64,000 bases of DNA from Mariniflexile sp. TRM1-10 (GCF_003425985.1 NZ_CP022985.1:905501-969500), one strand, 5' to 3'. Positions 9,478 through 18,568 are shown, numbered from the stretch's first letter. Notes: generated by a model not told the origin, from the sequence alone. Numbers and translations: made by a program.

Positions 9478-10758
9478 TTGAAAATTCAACAACTGCACAC
9501 CTTATTCTTAGAATGTTATTCAGCATGCACAGATACTCGAAAAATCAAAGAAAATGACATGTTTTTCGCTCTTAAAGGCGACAACTTTAACGGTAACACC
9601 TATACTGAACAAGCCATACAAAGTGGCGCAAAATATTGTATAGTTGATGAAGCTGAGTTTAACACCTCATCTAAAACCATTTTAGTAGAGAATGTTCTTG
9701 AAACGCTTCAAACGCTGGCAGCATTTCATCGGACATTTTTAAACATTCCCATTATAGCACTTACGGGTAGCAATGGCAAAACAACCACCAAAGAACTCAT
9801 AAACGCTACCCTATCCCAAAAATATAGAACTACCGCCACAGTTGGCAATTTAAACAACCATATAGGTGTGCCTTTAACGCTACTTTCAATGACTAAAAGC
9901 ACTGAGATTGGCATTGTTGAAATGGGCGCTAATCATTTAAAAGAAATTGAGTTTTTATGCAACATTACAAAACCGGATTATGGCTATATTACCAATTTTG
10001 GAAAAGCACATTTAGAAGGATTTGGAAGTGTTGAAGGGGTTATTAAAGCAAAAAGCGAACTTTACAATTTTTTAATTGAAAACAATAAAACCATTTTTGT
10101 AAATGGAAACGATGCTATCCAATTAGAAAAAACCAAACATTCAAATGCATATATATTTGGAAACAATGACGGTTTTGATATTCAAATCAGCTTTATTGAA
10201 GCACAACCAAATGTATGCGTTAGCTATAATGATTTAACCATTCAAAGCCATTTAATTGGCGAATACAACTTCAATAACATCGCTGCAGCCATTGCCATTG
10301 CTAATTATTTTAAAGTTGAAGATAAAGCCATTAAATCAGCTATAGAAAACTACATGCCCAACAACAACCGCTCCCAAGTTTTATTAAAAGCATCAAATAA
10401 AATTATTTTGGATGCCTACAACGCCAATCCAACCAGTATGCAAGCTGCTTTATTAAATTTTGAAAAACTTAATGACACTTCAAAAATTGCCATTTTAGGC
10501 GATATGTTTGAATTGGGACAGGATGCAGCAATAGAACATCAAAACATTGTAGAACTGTTAGAAACCTTAAACTACGACAAGACGATTCTAATAGGGGAGA
10601 ATTTTTATAAAACCGTAACCAAATCAAAAAAAATCATTCAATTTAAATCCTTCGAGGCATTTAAAAGTGATTTTGTTATAACCCAAATTAAAAACACAGC
10701 ACTTTTAATAAAAGGGTCGCGAGGCATGGCTTTGGAAAGAATACTGGATATTTTATAA
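9478..10758 (+). CDS. murF: UDP-N-acetylmuramoyl-tripeptide--D-alanyl-D-alanine ligase
   Basis: 426 residues, usual for MurF. ATP-binding loop ALTGSNGKTTTKE near residue 98, then NHIGVPLTLL, IVEMGANHLKEI, NFGKAHLEGFGS, DAYNANPTSM and ILGDMFELG, the standard Mur ligase series. It adds D-Ala-D-Ala to UDP-MurNAc-tripeptide in the cytoplasm, the last soluble step of peptidoglycan precursor synthesis. The start is TTG at 9478: the reading matches MurF from the first residues (MKIQQLHTLFLEC) and no ATG is available nearby. It follows gldJ, a conserved neighbour in this family. Confidence 0.95.
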   Translation: MKIQQLHTLFLECYSACTDTRKIKENDMFFALKGDNFNGNTYTEQAIQSGAKYCIVDEAEFNTSSKTILVENVLETLQTLAAFHRTFLNIPIIALTGSNGKTTTKELINATLSQKYRTTATVGNLNNHIGVPLTLLSMTKSTEIGIVEMGANHLKEIEFLCNITKPDYGYITNFGKAHLEGFGSVEGVIKAKSELYNFLIENNKTIFVNGNDAIQLEKTKHSNAYIFGNNDGFDIQISFIEAQPNVCVSYNDLTIQSHLIGEYNFNNIAAAIAIANYFKVEDKAIKSAIENYMPNNNRSQVLLKASNKIILDAYNANPTSMQAALLNFEKLNDTSKIAILGDMFELGQDAAIEHQNIVELLETLNYDKTILIGENFYKTVTKSKKIIQFKSFEAFKSDFVITQIKNTALLIKGSRGMALERILDIL

Positions 10759-10765
10759 AAAAATG

Positions 10766-10840
10766 TGGGTCATACTGGATTCGAACCAGTGACTTCTACC
10801 CTGTCAAGGTAACACTCTGAACCAACTGAGTTAATGACCC
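10766..10840 (-). tRNA. tRNA-Val(GAC)
   Basis: 75-nt cloverleaf on the minus strand: acceptor GGGTCAT pairing ATGACCC, D arm ACTC/GAGT, anticodon stem TTACC/GGTAG around loop TTGACAG (anticodon GAC), T arm ACTGG-TTCGAAT-CCAGT, discriminator A. CCA is not encoded. A second valine tRNA lies 77 bases upstream, separated by a terminator-like hairpin. Confidence 0.95.
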
Positions 10841-10880
10841 ATTTTATTTGTAAATATATTAATTTTTATAAAGTAGAAAC

Positions 10881-10915
10881 AAAAAATCCTAAAGTGTTCA
10901 CTTTAGGATTTTTTT
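10881..10915 (-). terminator. Terminator hairpin between the two tRNA-Val genes
   Basis: Inverted repeat AATCCTAAAG / CTTTAGGATT with a 6-base loop and A/T runs on both sides. It directly follows the tRNA-Val(TAC) 3' end, so that tRNA is probably a single transcription unit. Confidence 0.75.
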
Positions 10916-10917
10916 GG

Positions 10918-10992
10918 TGGGCAATGAGGGATTCGAACCCCCGACCCTCTCGGTGTAAACGAGATGCTCTGAACCAACTGAGCTAATTGCCC
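10918..10992 (-). tRNA. tRNA-Val(TAC)
   Basis: Cloverleaf with acceptor GGGCAAT/ATTGCCC, D arm GCTC/GAGC, anticodon stem TCTCG/CGAGA around loop TTTACAC (anticodon TAC), T arm GGGGG-TTCGAAT-CCCTC, discriminator A. The next three bases read CCA (10917-10915), so CCA may be encoded here, unlike the neighbouring valine tRNA, although the T run of the terminator makes a chance match possible. Confidence 0.95.
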
Positions 10993-11006
10993 CTGTAATC
11001 GGTGTG

Positions 11007-11035
11007 CAAATATAAGCTAGATTTTTAATCTGCAA
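11007..11035 (-). promoter_or_regulatory. Candidate promoter for tRNA-Val(TAC)
   Basis: The minus strand has TTG (11035-11033), an 18-base spacer and TATATTTG (11014-11007), 15 bases before the mature 5' end. Good match to the Bacteroidota consensus. Confidence 0.65.
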
Positions 11036-11055
11036 AAACTTTTTTTAATAAAAAT

Positions 11056-12273
11056 TTAAATTATTTCTGCTACCACAAATGTACTGCCACCAATAAAAAT
11101 AAAATCGTTTGAAGATGCCTTATCCAAAGCATTATTATATGCTTCATTAACAGAATTATAAGCTTCACCCTTTAGTCCATAACCGTTTAAAATACTTTTA
11201 AGTTCTTTGGCGTCTAAACCACGAGGAATATCCGGTTTACAGAAATAATAAATCGCATTCTTTGGTAATAGGTCTATAATTGAGGTTAAATCTTTATCAT
11301 TTACAACCCCAAAAACAATATGTAGGGTATCAAACACCTCATTTGACAACTGTTTCATGACGTAACTTAAACCATCTCTATTATGTCCAGTATCACAAAC
11401 CACTTTAGGATGGGTTCTTAAGACTTGCCAGCGCCCCATGAAGCCCGTATTTTTAACAACATGCAACAGGCCTTCCTTTATATTCTGATGTGATATATTG
11501 TAACCTTTATGTTGAAGTTCTTTTATAGCCTGTATAACGGTAATGATGTTTTTTGATTGATAAATACCTGTTAAATCTGACGTAAATGTTTCAATAACCT
11601 CAGCATCGGCAAACAGGATTTTTGCGTTATTTTTATTTGCCAACTCTATAAAAACAGGTGCTGTTTCTTTTTGGGTTTCACCTATAACTACCGGAACATT
11701 CGGTTTTATAATACCTCCCTTTTCATAAGCAATAGCTTCTAATGTGGTCCCTAGAAACTGGGTATGATCTAAGCCTATATTAGTAATTACAGACACTTCT
11801 GGCGTTATAATATTTGTAGAGTCCAACCGACCCCCAAGGCCAACTTCAATAACAGCAATGTCAACCTTTTGTTTCGAAAAATATTCGAATGCCATACCTA
11901 CCGTCATTTCAAAAAAAGATAGTGAGTTTTCTTGAAAAAAAGGCTTGTTTTTGTTTATAAAACTGGTAACATACTGCTTACTTACAAGGTTGCCATTAAT
12001 CTTAATACGCTCTCTAAAATCCTTTAAGTGTGGTGATGTGTACAAACCAACTTTATAACCTGCTTCCTGTAAAATGGAAGCTAGCATGTGGCTTACTGAG
12101 CCTTTTCCGTTAGTGCCTGCTACATGAATGGTTTTAAAATGCCTTTCTGGATGATTTAACCGATCGGCTAGTTTTAAGGTATTTGATAAATCTTTTCTGA
12201 ATGCCGATTGCCCCTGTCGTTGATACATTGGCAGTTGCGAAAACATCCAATGGAGTGTATCTTGATACGCCAT
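11056..12273 (-). CDS. folC: Folylpolyglutamate synthase / dihydrofolate synthase
   Basis: 405 residues, typical for FolC. N-terminal HVAGTNGKGSVSHMLASIL is the ATP-binding loop; TSPHLKDFRERI, IEVGLGGRLDSTN and GLDHTQFLGTTLEAIAYEKGGI follow in family order; VCDTGHNRDG opens the C-terminal domain. It adds glutamate to dihydropteroate and/or folates in the cytoplasm. The gene starts 2 bases after tonB, so it is the last gene of the exbB-exbD-tonB transcript, a pairing of unrelated functions. Confidence 0.94.
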   Translation of the reverse strand: MAYQDTLHWMFSQLPMYQRQGQSAFRKDLSNTLKLADRLNHPERHFKTIHVAGTNGKGSVSHMLASILQEAGYKVGLYTSPHLKDFRERIKINGNLVSKQYVTSFINKNKPFFQENSLSFFEMTVGMAFEYFSKQKVDIAVIEVGLGGRLDSTNIITPEVSVITNIGLDHTQFLGTTLEAIAYEKGGIIKPNVPVVIGETQKETAPVFIELANKNNAKILFADAEVIETFTSDLTGIYQSKNIITVIQAIKELQHKGYNISHQNIKEGLLHVVKNTGFMGRWQVLRTHPKVVCDTGHNRDGLSYVMKQLSNEVFDTLHIVFGVVNDKDLTSIIDLLPKNAIYYFCKPDIPRGLDAKELKSILNGYGLKGEAYNSVNEAYNNALDKASSNDFIFIGGSTFVVAEII

Positions 12274-12275
12274 TC

Positions 12276-13124
12276 TTATTGCCCTAATTTGAAGTTTACT
12301 TTTACAAAACCTATTTGTTTTGTAGGCGCATTAGGATCTGGGCGCCATTTATGTGATAAGGCTATTTTTTTAGCGGGTTCTAGCAAACATGCCGCAGTAT
12401 TAGTCGTTCCTCTCACGCCTGGTTCTGCTTCAATAACACTACCGTTTCTATTTACAATTATTTTGACAATCACCATTCCAGACTCGTTGCAATCTTGCTT
12501 AAGTGTTTGGTATGATGCGCTTCCCCTACCGTTTAGTCCATAACCTACTCCACCACTTCCTGAGCCTCCCGAACCAAAATAACTTGGTGCATAAGGATCA
12601 CCATCCAATTGTCCTTTATCGCCTGCTTTATTATCGTCGCCTTCACCACCTGTTGCTGTACCTTCCGATTTACTAACACCGCCAATTAAAGCGTCTAACT
12701 TTTTCTTTTTCTCTTCTAACTCACGCTTTTCTTTAGCGATTCTTTCTGCTTCTGCCTTAGCTTTGGCATCGGCAATTGCTTTCGCCTTGGCTTCAGCTTC
12801 CTTTTGTTTCTTTATAGCGATTTCTTCCGAATTATCGGCGGTTAAAACTTCTTCTTTCGTTTCAGCAGCTTTTGTTGGTTCTACTTTGGAAACTTCGGGT
12901 TCTGTAGGGCGATTGATATCTAAAGGCTCCGATTTTATAGGTTTTAGGGGCTGCACTGTGCCTGAACCAAAATCGGTAGTACCAAAATTTACTGAAATGC
13001 CGTATTCTTCCGGTGGATCCATGTAAGGAGCCCCCACCACAAACAACAACAGCAATAATATAACAGTTATTAACGCCGTTAATTTCGCTGAATCTCTTTC
13101 ATGTTTGGTTTCGAAATACTTCAT
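12276..13124 (-). CDS. TonB-like energy transducer
   Basis: 282 residues. One membrane helix near residues 15-31 (LTALITVILLLLLFVVGAP), then a periplasmic linker containing an alanine/lysine/glutamate-rich coiled-coil stretch (about 105-145) that recalls TolA, a glycine-rich patch, and a C-terminal TonB-like domain (GMVIVKIIVNRNGSVIEAEPG, ending GFVKVNFKLGQ). Two cysteines in the C-terminal domain (CNESG, AACLLEP) could form a disulfide. It follows exbB and exbD and precedes folC. Inferred role: carries proton-motive energy from ExbBD to outer-membrane receptors or a Tol-like function. The TolA-like coil makes the choice between TonB and TolA open. Confidence 0.87.
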   Translation of the reverse strand: MKYFETKHERDSAKLTALITVILLLLLFVVGAPYMDPPEEYGISVNFGTTDFGSGTVQPLKPIKSEPLDINRPTEPEVSKVEPTKAAETKEEVLTADNSEEIAIKKQKEAEAKAKAIADAKAKAEAERIAKEKRELEEKKKKLDALIGGVSKSEGTATGGEGDDNKAGDKGQLDGDPYAPSYFGSGGSGSGGVGYGLNGRGSASYQTLKQDCNESGMVIVKIIVNRNGSVIEAEPGVRGTTNTAACLLEPAKKIALSHKWRPDPNAPTKQIGFVKVNFKLGQ

Positions 13125-13186
13125 TTAGATTAATGATTTCTTTGGTTGAAACGAACTAAAATCGTGCCGCTTTTCGCGAAAGTAAA

Positions 13187-13579
13187 TTAATTGGGCTTTA
13201 CGGCTAATATGACTTTAAACTTGTTTCTATTTGCGATATCCATAACCTTCACCACATTTTCAACAGGCACCGATTTTTCAGCTCTTAAAACAATGGTTGG
13301 CTTTTCTTCTGAAGCCAATGCTGCTAATAATTCAGTTTCTAAAACACTTTCGCCTATACGTCTTTGGTCGATATAATAAGTTAAGTCTGCTTTTATACTA
13401 ACAGCTACAGACTTTTTGTTCTCGGTTTTTCCGCTAGCTTTAGGTAATAAAATATCAATAGCACTTGTCGAAACCAATGTAGAAGCTATCATAAAAAATA
13501 TTAGTAACAGAAAAACAATATCTGTCATAGATGACATATTGAATTCTGGTGATACTTTATTTCTTCCTCTAATGTTCAT
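13187..13579 (-). CDS. exbD: Biopolymer transport protein ExbD/TolR family
   Basis: 130 residues: short cytoplasmic N-terminus (RNKVSPEFNMSSMTD), one transmembrane helix at about residues 20-42 whose MTDIVFLLLIFFMI contains the conserved membrane Asp used for proton conduction, and a periplasmic domain ending KFKVILAVKPN. It starts 1 base after exbB stops, so translation is probably coupled. With ExbB it forms the proton-driven motor for the TonB protein encoded next. Confidence 0.92.
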   Translation of the reverse strand: MNIRGRNKVSPEFNMSSMTDIVFLLLIFFMIASTLVSTSAIDILLPKASGKTENKKSVAVSIKADLTYYIDQRRIGESVLETELLAALASEEKPTIVLRAEKSVPVENVVKVMDIANRNKFKVILAVKPN

Positions 13580-13580
13580 A

Positions 13581-14282
13581 CTATGATGGTTCGTTTAAAT
13601 GATCAAGAAACTCCAATGAGTTCGCTTCCATTTGATACACTACTTTATCGGTTTTTACTACCAAATGATTATATGCCATAAAAGCAACAATCCCCACAAT
13701 TAAACCAGCAACCGTAGTTGTCATTGCCGTATAAAGCCCACTAGCCAACACATCCATTTGAATGGTGCCTCCTGCATTTGCAAGTTCAAATATGGCTAAT
13801 ATCATTCCAATTACAGTACCAAGAAATCCTATCATAGGTCCTGCACCAGAAATAGTCGCTAAGATACTTACATTTTTCTCCAATCCATAAATCTCTAATC
13901 TTCCAGCATTTTCTAAAGCTGTATTAATATCTGCAAGAGGTTTTCCTATTCTAGAAATACCTTTACCAATTAATCTAGATACTGGCGAATTAACCTGTGC
14001 ACATAGTATCTGAGCAGAATCAACTTTACCGTGCGTTACATGGTCTTTAATTTGATTCATAAAATTCGCATCTATTTTTGACGCTGCTTTTATAGCGAAC
14101 AAGCGTTCAAAATAAATATAGATTGCCAAAACAAGCATTAAAAATAATACGGCAATTATAAGTTGTCCAGCAAGCCCTCCACTACTAATTAATTCTATAA
14201 TAGAAAGCGTTTTTTCTACAGGCTCAGCATCGGTAAGTAACTCGGCGCCTTCTTGGGTATTTTGTAATAATGTATTCAACAT
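13581..14282 (-). CDS. exbB: MotA/TolQ/ExbB proton channel family protein
   Basis: 233 residues with three predicted membrane segments (about 36-55, 143-170, 183-208), the usual pattern. GPMIGFLGTVIGMI and TTTVAGLIVGIVAFMAYNHL match the family's conserved second and third helices. First gene of exbB-exbD-tonB-folC. No clear TAnnTTTG box was seen upstream; instead a long 8-bp tandem repeat sits 63 bases before the start codon, possibly within the promoter region. Confidence 0.93.
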   Translation of the reverse strand: MLNTLLQNTQEGAELLTDAEPVEKTLSIIELISSGGLAGQLIIAVLFLMLVLAIYIYFERLFAIKAASKIDANFMNQIKDHVTHGKVDSAQILCAQVNSPVSRLIGKGISRIGKPLADINTALENAGRLEIYGLEKNVSILATISGAGPMIGFLGTVIGMILAIFELANAGGTIQMDVLASGLYTAMTTTVAGLIVGIVAFMAYNHLVVKTDKVVYQMEANSLEFLDHLNEPS

Positions 14283-14344
14283 AAAAAATATATTTCTTGA
14301 ACTGTATAACGATTCTTTTTGTGTTTAAGTATTTAAAAACACGT

Positions 14345-14439
14345 ATTCTTTAATTCTTTAATTCTTTAATTCTTTAATTCTTTAATTCTTTAATTCTTTA
14401 ATTCTTTAATTCTTTAATTCTTTAATTCTTTAATTCTTT
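14345..14439. repeat. 8-bp tandem repeat (ATTCTTTA), about 11.9 copies
   Basis: Eleven complete ATTCTTTA units plus seven bases of a twelfth, without interruption, in the 201-base gap between nhaD and exbB. No gene overlaps it. A perfect array of this length is prone to slippage, so copy number may vary between cells or isolates. The rest of the gap is AT-rich. Confidence 0.97.
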
Positions 14440-14483
14440 CCTATTGTAATAATAAAAACTGCACTAAAATAATAAAAACGGTA

Positions 14484-15881
14484 CTAAAATAAGGTTCTAG
14501 TTACCATAAATGCGGCCGACCCCACAAGGAATCCTATTGCTGCAAGCCATGAAATCTTTTTTAGGTACCAGAAAAAATCAATTTTTTCCATTCCCATAGC
14601 AACGACACCTGCTGCAGAACCTATAATTAACATACTACCTCCAGTTCCTGCAGAAAATGCTACGAAATGCCAAAGCTCATTATCCATAGGCTCTGAGAAC
14701 ATACCTAAACTAGCAGCTACTAAAGGCACATTGTCTATAACTGCTGAACCAACTCCCAATAATAGCATCACTAAGTCTGATACCCCAGAATCGTGCAACT
14801 CGGTACCTAGCAATGGCATCCCTTCTTTTAACGAAGCGGCAAACTCAAATAAAATACCCAAAGACTCTAAAGCTGCAACTGCCATTAAAATACCCAAAAA
14901 GAATAAAATACTTGGCAACTCTATTTTAGATAATGAATGGTGTACAGGACTATAGTGTGCATGTTCTTCACTTTCTTCTGCTCTGTTAAAATCACTTATG
15001 CTAAATTTTGAAGAGCTATACATTTCTGCAAAAACTGCCACAACACCCAACGATAACATCATGCCCACATAGGGAGGTAAATGGGTTACCATTTTGAATA
15101 TGGGCACAAATACAATGGCTCCAAGTCCTAAATATAACATGACACTACTGAATCTTGATTTAGTTGTTTCTTCTTCTGCTTCCTCAATTTCTAAATTACC
15201 TTTAAAAACTGGCAAAAAGGATGCTATAAACGTTGGTACTGCCATACATAAAAATGATGGTATAAATAAATAACCTACTAAATGTCCTGTTGATACTTTT
15301 TTACCAATCCAAAGCATGGTCGTTGTAACGTCGCCTATCGGTGACCAAGCACCTCCAGCATTGGCCGCAATGATTATTAGACCTGCATACCAGATACGTA
15401 TATCTCTGTCTTTTACGATTTTTTGAAGAATTGAAATAAGCACAATAGTTGCGGTAAGGTTATCGATAATTGCAGATAAAATGAATGCTAAAAAGCCAAA
15501 AAGCCATAATATTTTTGTTTTCTTCTTAGTTTTCACGAAGTCCTTTATAGTAGAAAATCCATCGAAGTAATCAATAATCTCAACAATGGTCATGGCTCCT
15601 AAAAGGAATACTAATATCTCAGCTGTTTTTCCAAGGTGATGCAATAAGGTTTCTTCCATTAAATGCATTTTCTCTTCTGGTGCAAATCCTGCAAACCCTT
15701 CTACCAAACTATGTTTAGCCGAATCGAACCAGTTAGGAAAACTCTCCAATCCTAATGATATTAATGCCCAAGAAATGGCCATCATAACCAAAGCGGGGAT
15801 AAGTTTATCTACTTTTAGGTTATGTTCGAGAGTGATTGCTAAATAACCTATTACAAATACTAAAATAATTGCTGCTTCCAT
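14484..15881 (-). CDS. nhaD: Na+/H+ antiporter NhaD-type
   Basis: 465 residues, about 12 hydrophobic segments. Motifs: LSAIIDNLTATIVLISIL in the first half, AANAGGAWSPIGDVTTTMLWI, and in the second half GSAVIDNVPLVAASLGM and AGTGGSMLIIGSAAGVVAMG, which are characteristic of NhaD in the ion transporter superfamily. Role: exchanges cytoplasmic Na+ (or Li+) for H+ across the inner membrane, in line with a marine or saline habitat. It begins 15 bases after the amino-acid dehydrogenase stop and is probably co-transcribed with it. Confidence 0.93.
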   Translation of the reverse strand: MEAAIILVFVIGYLAITLEHNLKVDKLIPALVMMAISWALISLGLESFPNWFDSAKHSLVEGFAGFAPEEKMHLMEETLLHHLGKTAEILVFLLGAMTIVEIIDYFDGFSTIKDFVKTKKKTKILWLFGFLAFILSAIIDNLTATIVLISILQKIVKDRDIRIWYAGLIIIAANAGGAWSPIGDVTTTMLWIGKKVSTGHLVGYLFIPSFLCMAVPTFIASFLPVFKGNLEIEEAEEETTKSRFSSVMLYLGLGAIVFVPIFKMVTHLPPYVGMMLSLGVVAVFAEMYSSSKFSISDFNRAEESEEHAHYSPVHHSLSKIELPSILFFLGILMAVAALESLGILFEFAASLKEGMPLLGTELHDSGVSDLVMLLLGVGSAVIDNVPLVAASLGMFSEPMDNELWHFVAFSAGTGGSMLIIGSAAGVVAMGMEKIDFFWYLKKISWLAAIGFLVGSAAFMVTRTLF

Positions 15882-15896
15882 AAAAAATTTAAAAAA

Positions 15897-17123
15897 TTAT
15901 ATAAGTTGGCTTAATGCAATTTCAAAAGCAGTTGCACTAATGCCGGTTTTAGATTGGTTTTTATTATATACGTTTTCTATTGCCTCTTTAATTTTGTTCG
16001 ATGTATCATTGAATATGGCTTCATCTGTCATTTGAACACGGCGTTCCATAAAATAGGCAAACACCCGGGCCATTCCACAATTTGAAATAAAATCCGGTAT
16101 CAAGCTTACCCTATAATCGGTATGTTCCATAATGTTTCCAAAGAAAATTTCCTTATCGGCAAACGGTACATTCGCACCACAAGAAATGACCTCTAGCCCA
16201 CTATCAATCATTTCATCTATTTGATGAATGGTAATTAAACGTGATGCTGCACAAGGCGCAAATATCTCTGTTTTAATTGACCAGATTTTTTGATTAATTT
16301 CTTCAAAAGGAATTAAATTATCACTTACCAAAGTGTTTCCTGCTTTAGCTAAAAACAGGTTTGTAATCTCTTCAAAAGTGAAGCCTTTTTCATTAATTAA
16401 ACCGCCCGCAATATCGATAATTCCGACCACTTTTGCACCCATTTGAGACAAATAAAATGCGGCGGCGGCACCTACATTTCCAAATCCTTGAATTACAGCA
16501 CGTTTTCCTTTTACAGAACCTCCATAGGTATTATAATAGTGTTTAACGGCTTCGGCTACGCCAAAACCAGTTATCATATCGGCAACGGTATATTTTCTTG
16601 AAACATTGGGAGAATAGACTGGATTTTCAATAACTTTAATAACCCCTTGTCTTAACTGTCCTATGCGGTTTATTTTATCGGCTTCGGTTGGTTTAAAATG
16701 GCCATTAAAAACCCCCTCCTGCGGGTGCCAAACACCGCTCTCTTCGGTTATTGGAATAACTTCGTGTGTTTCATCAACATTTAAATCACCTCCAGTACCG
16801 TAATAACTTTTTAACAGTGGGGAAACGACTTTATACCAACGCTCTAATACGCCTTTTTTCCGAGGATCTTTAGGGTCGAAGTTAATTCCAGACTTAGCAC
16901 CTCCAATAGCTGGACCAGATACGGTAAATTTAATTTCCATGGTTTTTGCTAACGACAACACTTCGTTCATATCGAGACCTTTACGCATACGTGTTCCGCC
17001 TCCAGCAGCACCACCTCGTAACGAATTTATCACCACCCAACCTTCGGCTTCGGTTTCAGAATCCTTCCAATTAAAAATAATTTCGGGTGCTTTGTCTTCG
17101 TACTTTTTTAATAATTCTTTCAT
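15897..17123 (-). CDS. Glu/Leu/Phe/Val family amino-acid dehydrogenase
   Basis: 408 residues. The substrate domain has GGAAGGGTRMRKGLDMNEVLSLA and a lysine in the stretch GPAIGGAKSGINFDP, with GGDLNVDETHEV after it. The NAD domain carries VIQGFGNVGAAAAFYL, and PCAASRLIT follows. Family members reversibly deaminate glutamate or branched-chain amino acids with NAD(P). Exact substrate cannot be read with confidence; the leucine-dehydrogenase-like spacing is possible. nhaD follows closely. A TATATTTG box lies about 114 bases upstream of the start. Confidence 0.9.
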   Translation of the reverse strand: MKELLKKYEDKAPEIIFNWKDSETEAEGWVVINSLRGGAAGGGTRMRKGLDMNEVLSLAKTMEIKFTVSGPAIGGAKSGINFDPKDPRKKGVLERWYKVVSPLLKSYYGTGGDLNVDETHEVIPITEESGVWHPQEGVFNGHFKPTEADKINRIGQLRQGVIKVIENPVYSPNVSRKYTVADMITGFGVAEAVKHYYNTYGGSVKGKRAVIQGFGNVGAAAAFYLSQMGAKVVGIIDIAGGLINEKGFTFEEITNLFLAKAGNTLVSDNLIPFEEINQKIWSIKTEIFAPCAASRLITIHQIDEMIDSGLEVISCGANVPFADKEIFFGNIMEHTDYRVSLIPDFISNCGMARVFAYFMERRVQMTDEAIFNDTSNKIKEAIENVYNKNQSKTGISATAFEIALSQLI

Positions 17124-17236
17124 TTATATAGATGGATTCAATTTTTAGCTTTCTTTTTTCTTGTTTACTTACTGTACATATCTGTACATAGCTAAAGCTG
17201 AGTCATTTTAGGAAAGTGATTTAATTATTAATTTGG

Positions 17237-17244
17237 CAAATATA
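17237..17244 (-). promoter_or_regulatory. Candidate -7 element for the amino-acid dehydrogenase/nhaD unit
   Basis: The minus strand reads TATATTTG, a full match to TAnnTTTG, 114 bases before the ATG. No TTG at the expected distance. The leader contains TGTACATATCTGTACA (about 17176-17191), a possible operator-like near-palindrome. Confidence 0.45.
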
Positions 17245-17289
17245 AAAAACTAAAATCCGTAGAGGTTAATTTTACATTATTTTTTAATT

Positions 17290-17453
17290 CGAATTATGTA
17301 TTAGAACTTCGTAATGAGGGTTGAAAATACAATAAAATCTATTGGTTTCTTAATTTTAGCATAGCATCGCTACGGTTAAATTAAAAAACAAAGTAAAACG
17401 TTAGATTTTGCAGTAGTTTTTGAACCGTAATAGATTTTCTAATGCATAATTCG
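17290..17453. repeat. 164-bp palindromic intergenic element, copy 2
   Basis: Imperfect terminal inverted repeats of about 45 bases (left begins CGAATTATGTATTAGAA, right complement CGAATTATGCATTAGAA). The centre holds CATAGCATCGCTACGG (17360-17375), which recurs exactly on the opposite strand at 56545-56560 and with one mismatch at 19902-19917. It fills most of the 333-base gap between anmK and the dehydrogenase, ending 4 bases from the anmK stop. Confidence 0.8.
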
Positions 17454-17456
17454 GGT

Positions 17457-18518
17457 TTAAGGAAGATATATTTTACCAGAACTGTGATTTTGGCTTGCAC
17501 CCGTAACACTTTTTAAAGAATTTACCTCATTACGCAGCCTCAAAACACCTAAGAAACCAAAAATTAAGGCTTCTTTAAATTCCACTATAGCTTTTGATGG
17601 GATCATTATTTCATTCTTTGAATATGCCTCAAGCCTGTTTATTAAATAGGTATTATAAACACCTCCTCCAGTTGCCAAAACCGAAGCATCGCTTTTTTTA
17701 TTTATTTCTGAAGCAAGCTGTATAGCAATATGTTCTACAAATGTTTTTAAAATATCCTTTATTTCTAATTGAAAGGAATCTATAAGAGGAAAGATATTTT
17801 TATCGACCCATTCGAGTCCTAAAGATTTAGGGGAATTGGCTTTATAAAACTCTAAACTATTTAGTTTTTCAAGTAATTCATTATTAATAGTTCCTGTTGA
17901 AGCTATCTTCCCTTCATCATCATAATGGAGCCCTAACTGTTCAACATAACGGTTTAAAACAATATTTACGGGACACACATCGTAAGCAATTCTATCAACA
18001 CCGGTATCGGTAGAAATATTAGCAAATCCACCTAGGTTTAAACAAAAATCATATTCAGAAAACAACAATTTATCGCCTATTGGCACTAAAGGAGCCCCTT
18101 GACCACCTAATGCGACATCTTGCACCCTGAAATCACAAACCACTGTCTGTCCTAATAAAACTGCCAAATGCGGCATGTTACCTATTTGGTAGGTGATTCC
18201 TTTTTCCGGTTGATGCAATGCGGTATGTCCATGCGAGCAAATGGCATCAATATCCTTAATTTCGAATTTATTTATAAAGGCTTTAATTCGCATGAATAAA
18301 TAATTAGTATAATTAGTATCCATTTCCCTTAAGCCTTCCAAACTGTAAGAAACCAAGCCTTTTAGGTTTTCCACCCATTCCGAATTATATGCTATTGTTT
18401 CAGAATAAATTATTTTAAAATGCCAGGTTCCATCAAATTGGAATGTTGCATAAACAAAGTCTATCCCATCTAACGATGTTCCTGACATAACACCTATAAC
18501 CTTATACTCGTCTTTCAT
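17457..18518 (-). CDS. anmK: Anhydro-N-acetylmuramic acid kinase
   Basis: 353 residues from the ATG at 18518 (MKDEYKVIGVMSGTSLDGID); the open frame extends 7 codons further but adds nothing family-like. MSGTSLDGID is the signature ATP-binding loop; SHGHTALHQPEKGITYQIGN, DFRVQDVALGGQGAPLVPIGD and NLGGFANIS follow, and LATGGGVYNTYLI is near the end. The enzyme cleaves and phosphorylates 1,6-anhydro-MurNAc to MurNAc-6-phosphate for cell-wall recycling in the cytoplasm. It is divergent to an acyl-CoA dehydrogenase. A TATTTTTG box at 18535-18528 lies only about 10 bases from the start, so a very short leader is possible. Confidence 0.94.
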   Translation of the reverse strand: MKDEYKVIGVMSGTSLDGIDFVYATFQFDGTWHFKIIYSETIAYNSEWVENLKGLVSYSLEGLREMDTNYTNYLFMRIKAFINKFEIKDIDAICSHGHTALHQPEKGITYQIGNMPHLAVLLGQTVVCDFRVQDVALGGQGAPLVPIGDKLLFSEYDFCLNLGGFANISTDTGVDRIAYDVCPVNIVLNRYVEQLGLHYDDEGKIASTGTINNELLEKLNSLEFYKANSPKSLGLEWVDKNIFPLIDSFQLEIKDILKTFVEHIAIQLASEINKKSDASVLATGGGVYNTYLINRLEAYSKNEIMIPSKAIVEFKEALIFGFLGVLRLRNEVNSLKSVTGASQNHSSGKIYLP

Positions 18519-18568
18519 CATATCGAACAAAAATAACAATCCAAATTAAATAATTAACACTAAAAAGC

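Noticed and set aside
12208..12543. Open frame on the plus strand across the folC-tonB junction.
   Set aside because: Antisense to two well-supported genes and without features.
14345..14439. Possible CRISPR array.
   Set aside because: Units are 8 bp with no spacers; it is a plain tandem repeat.
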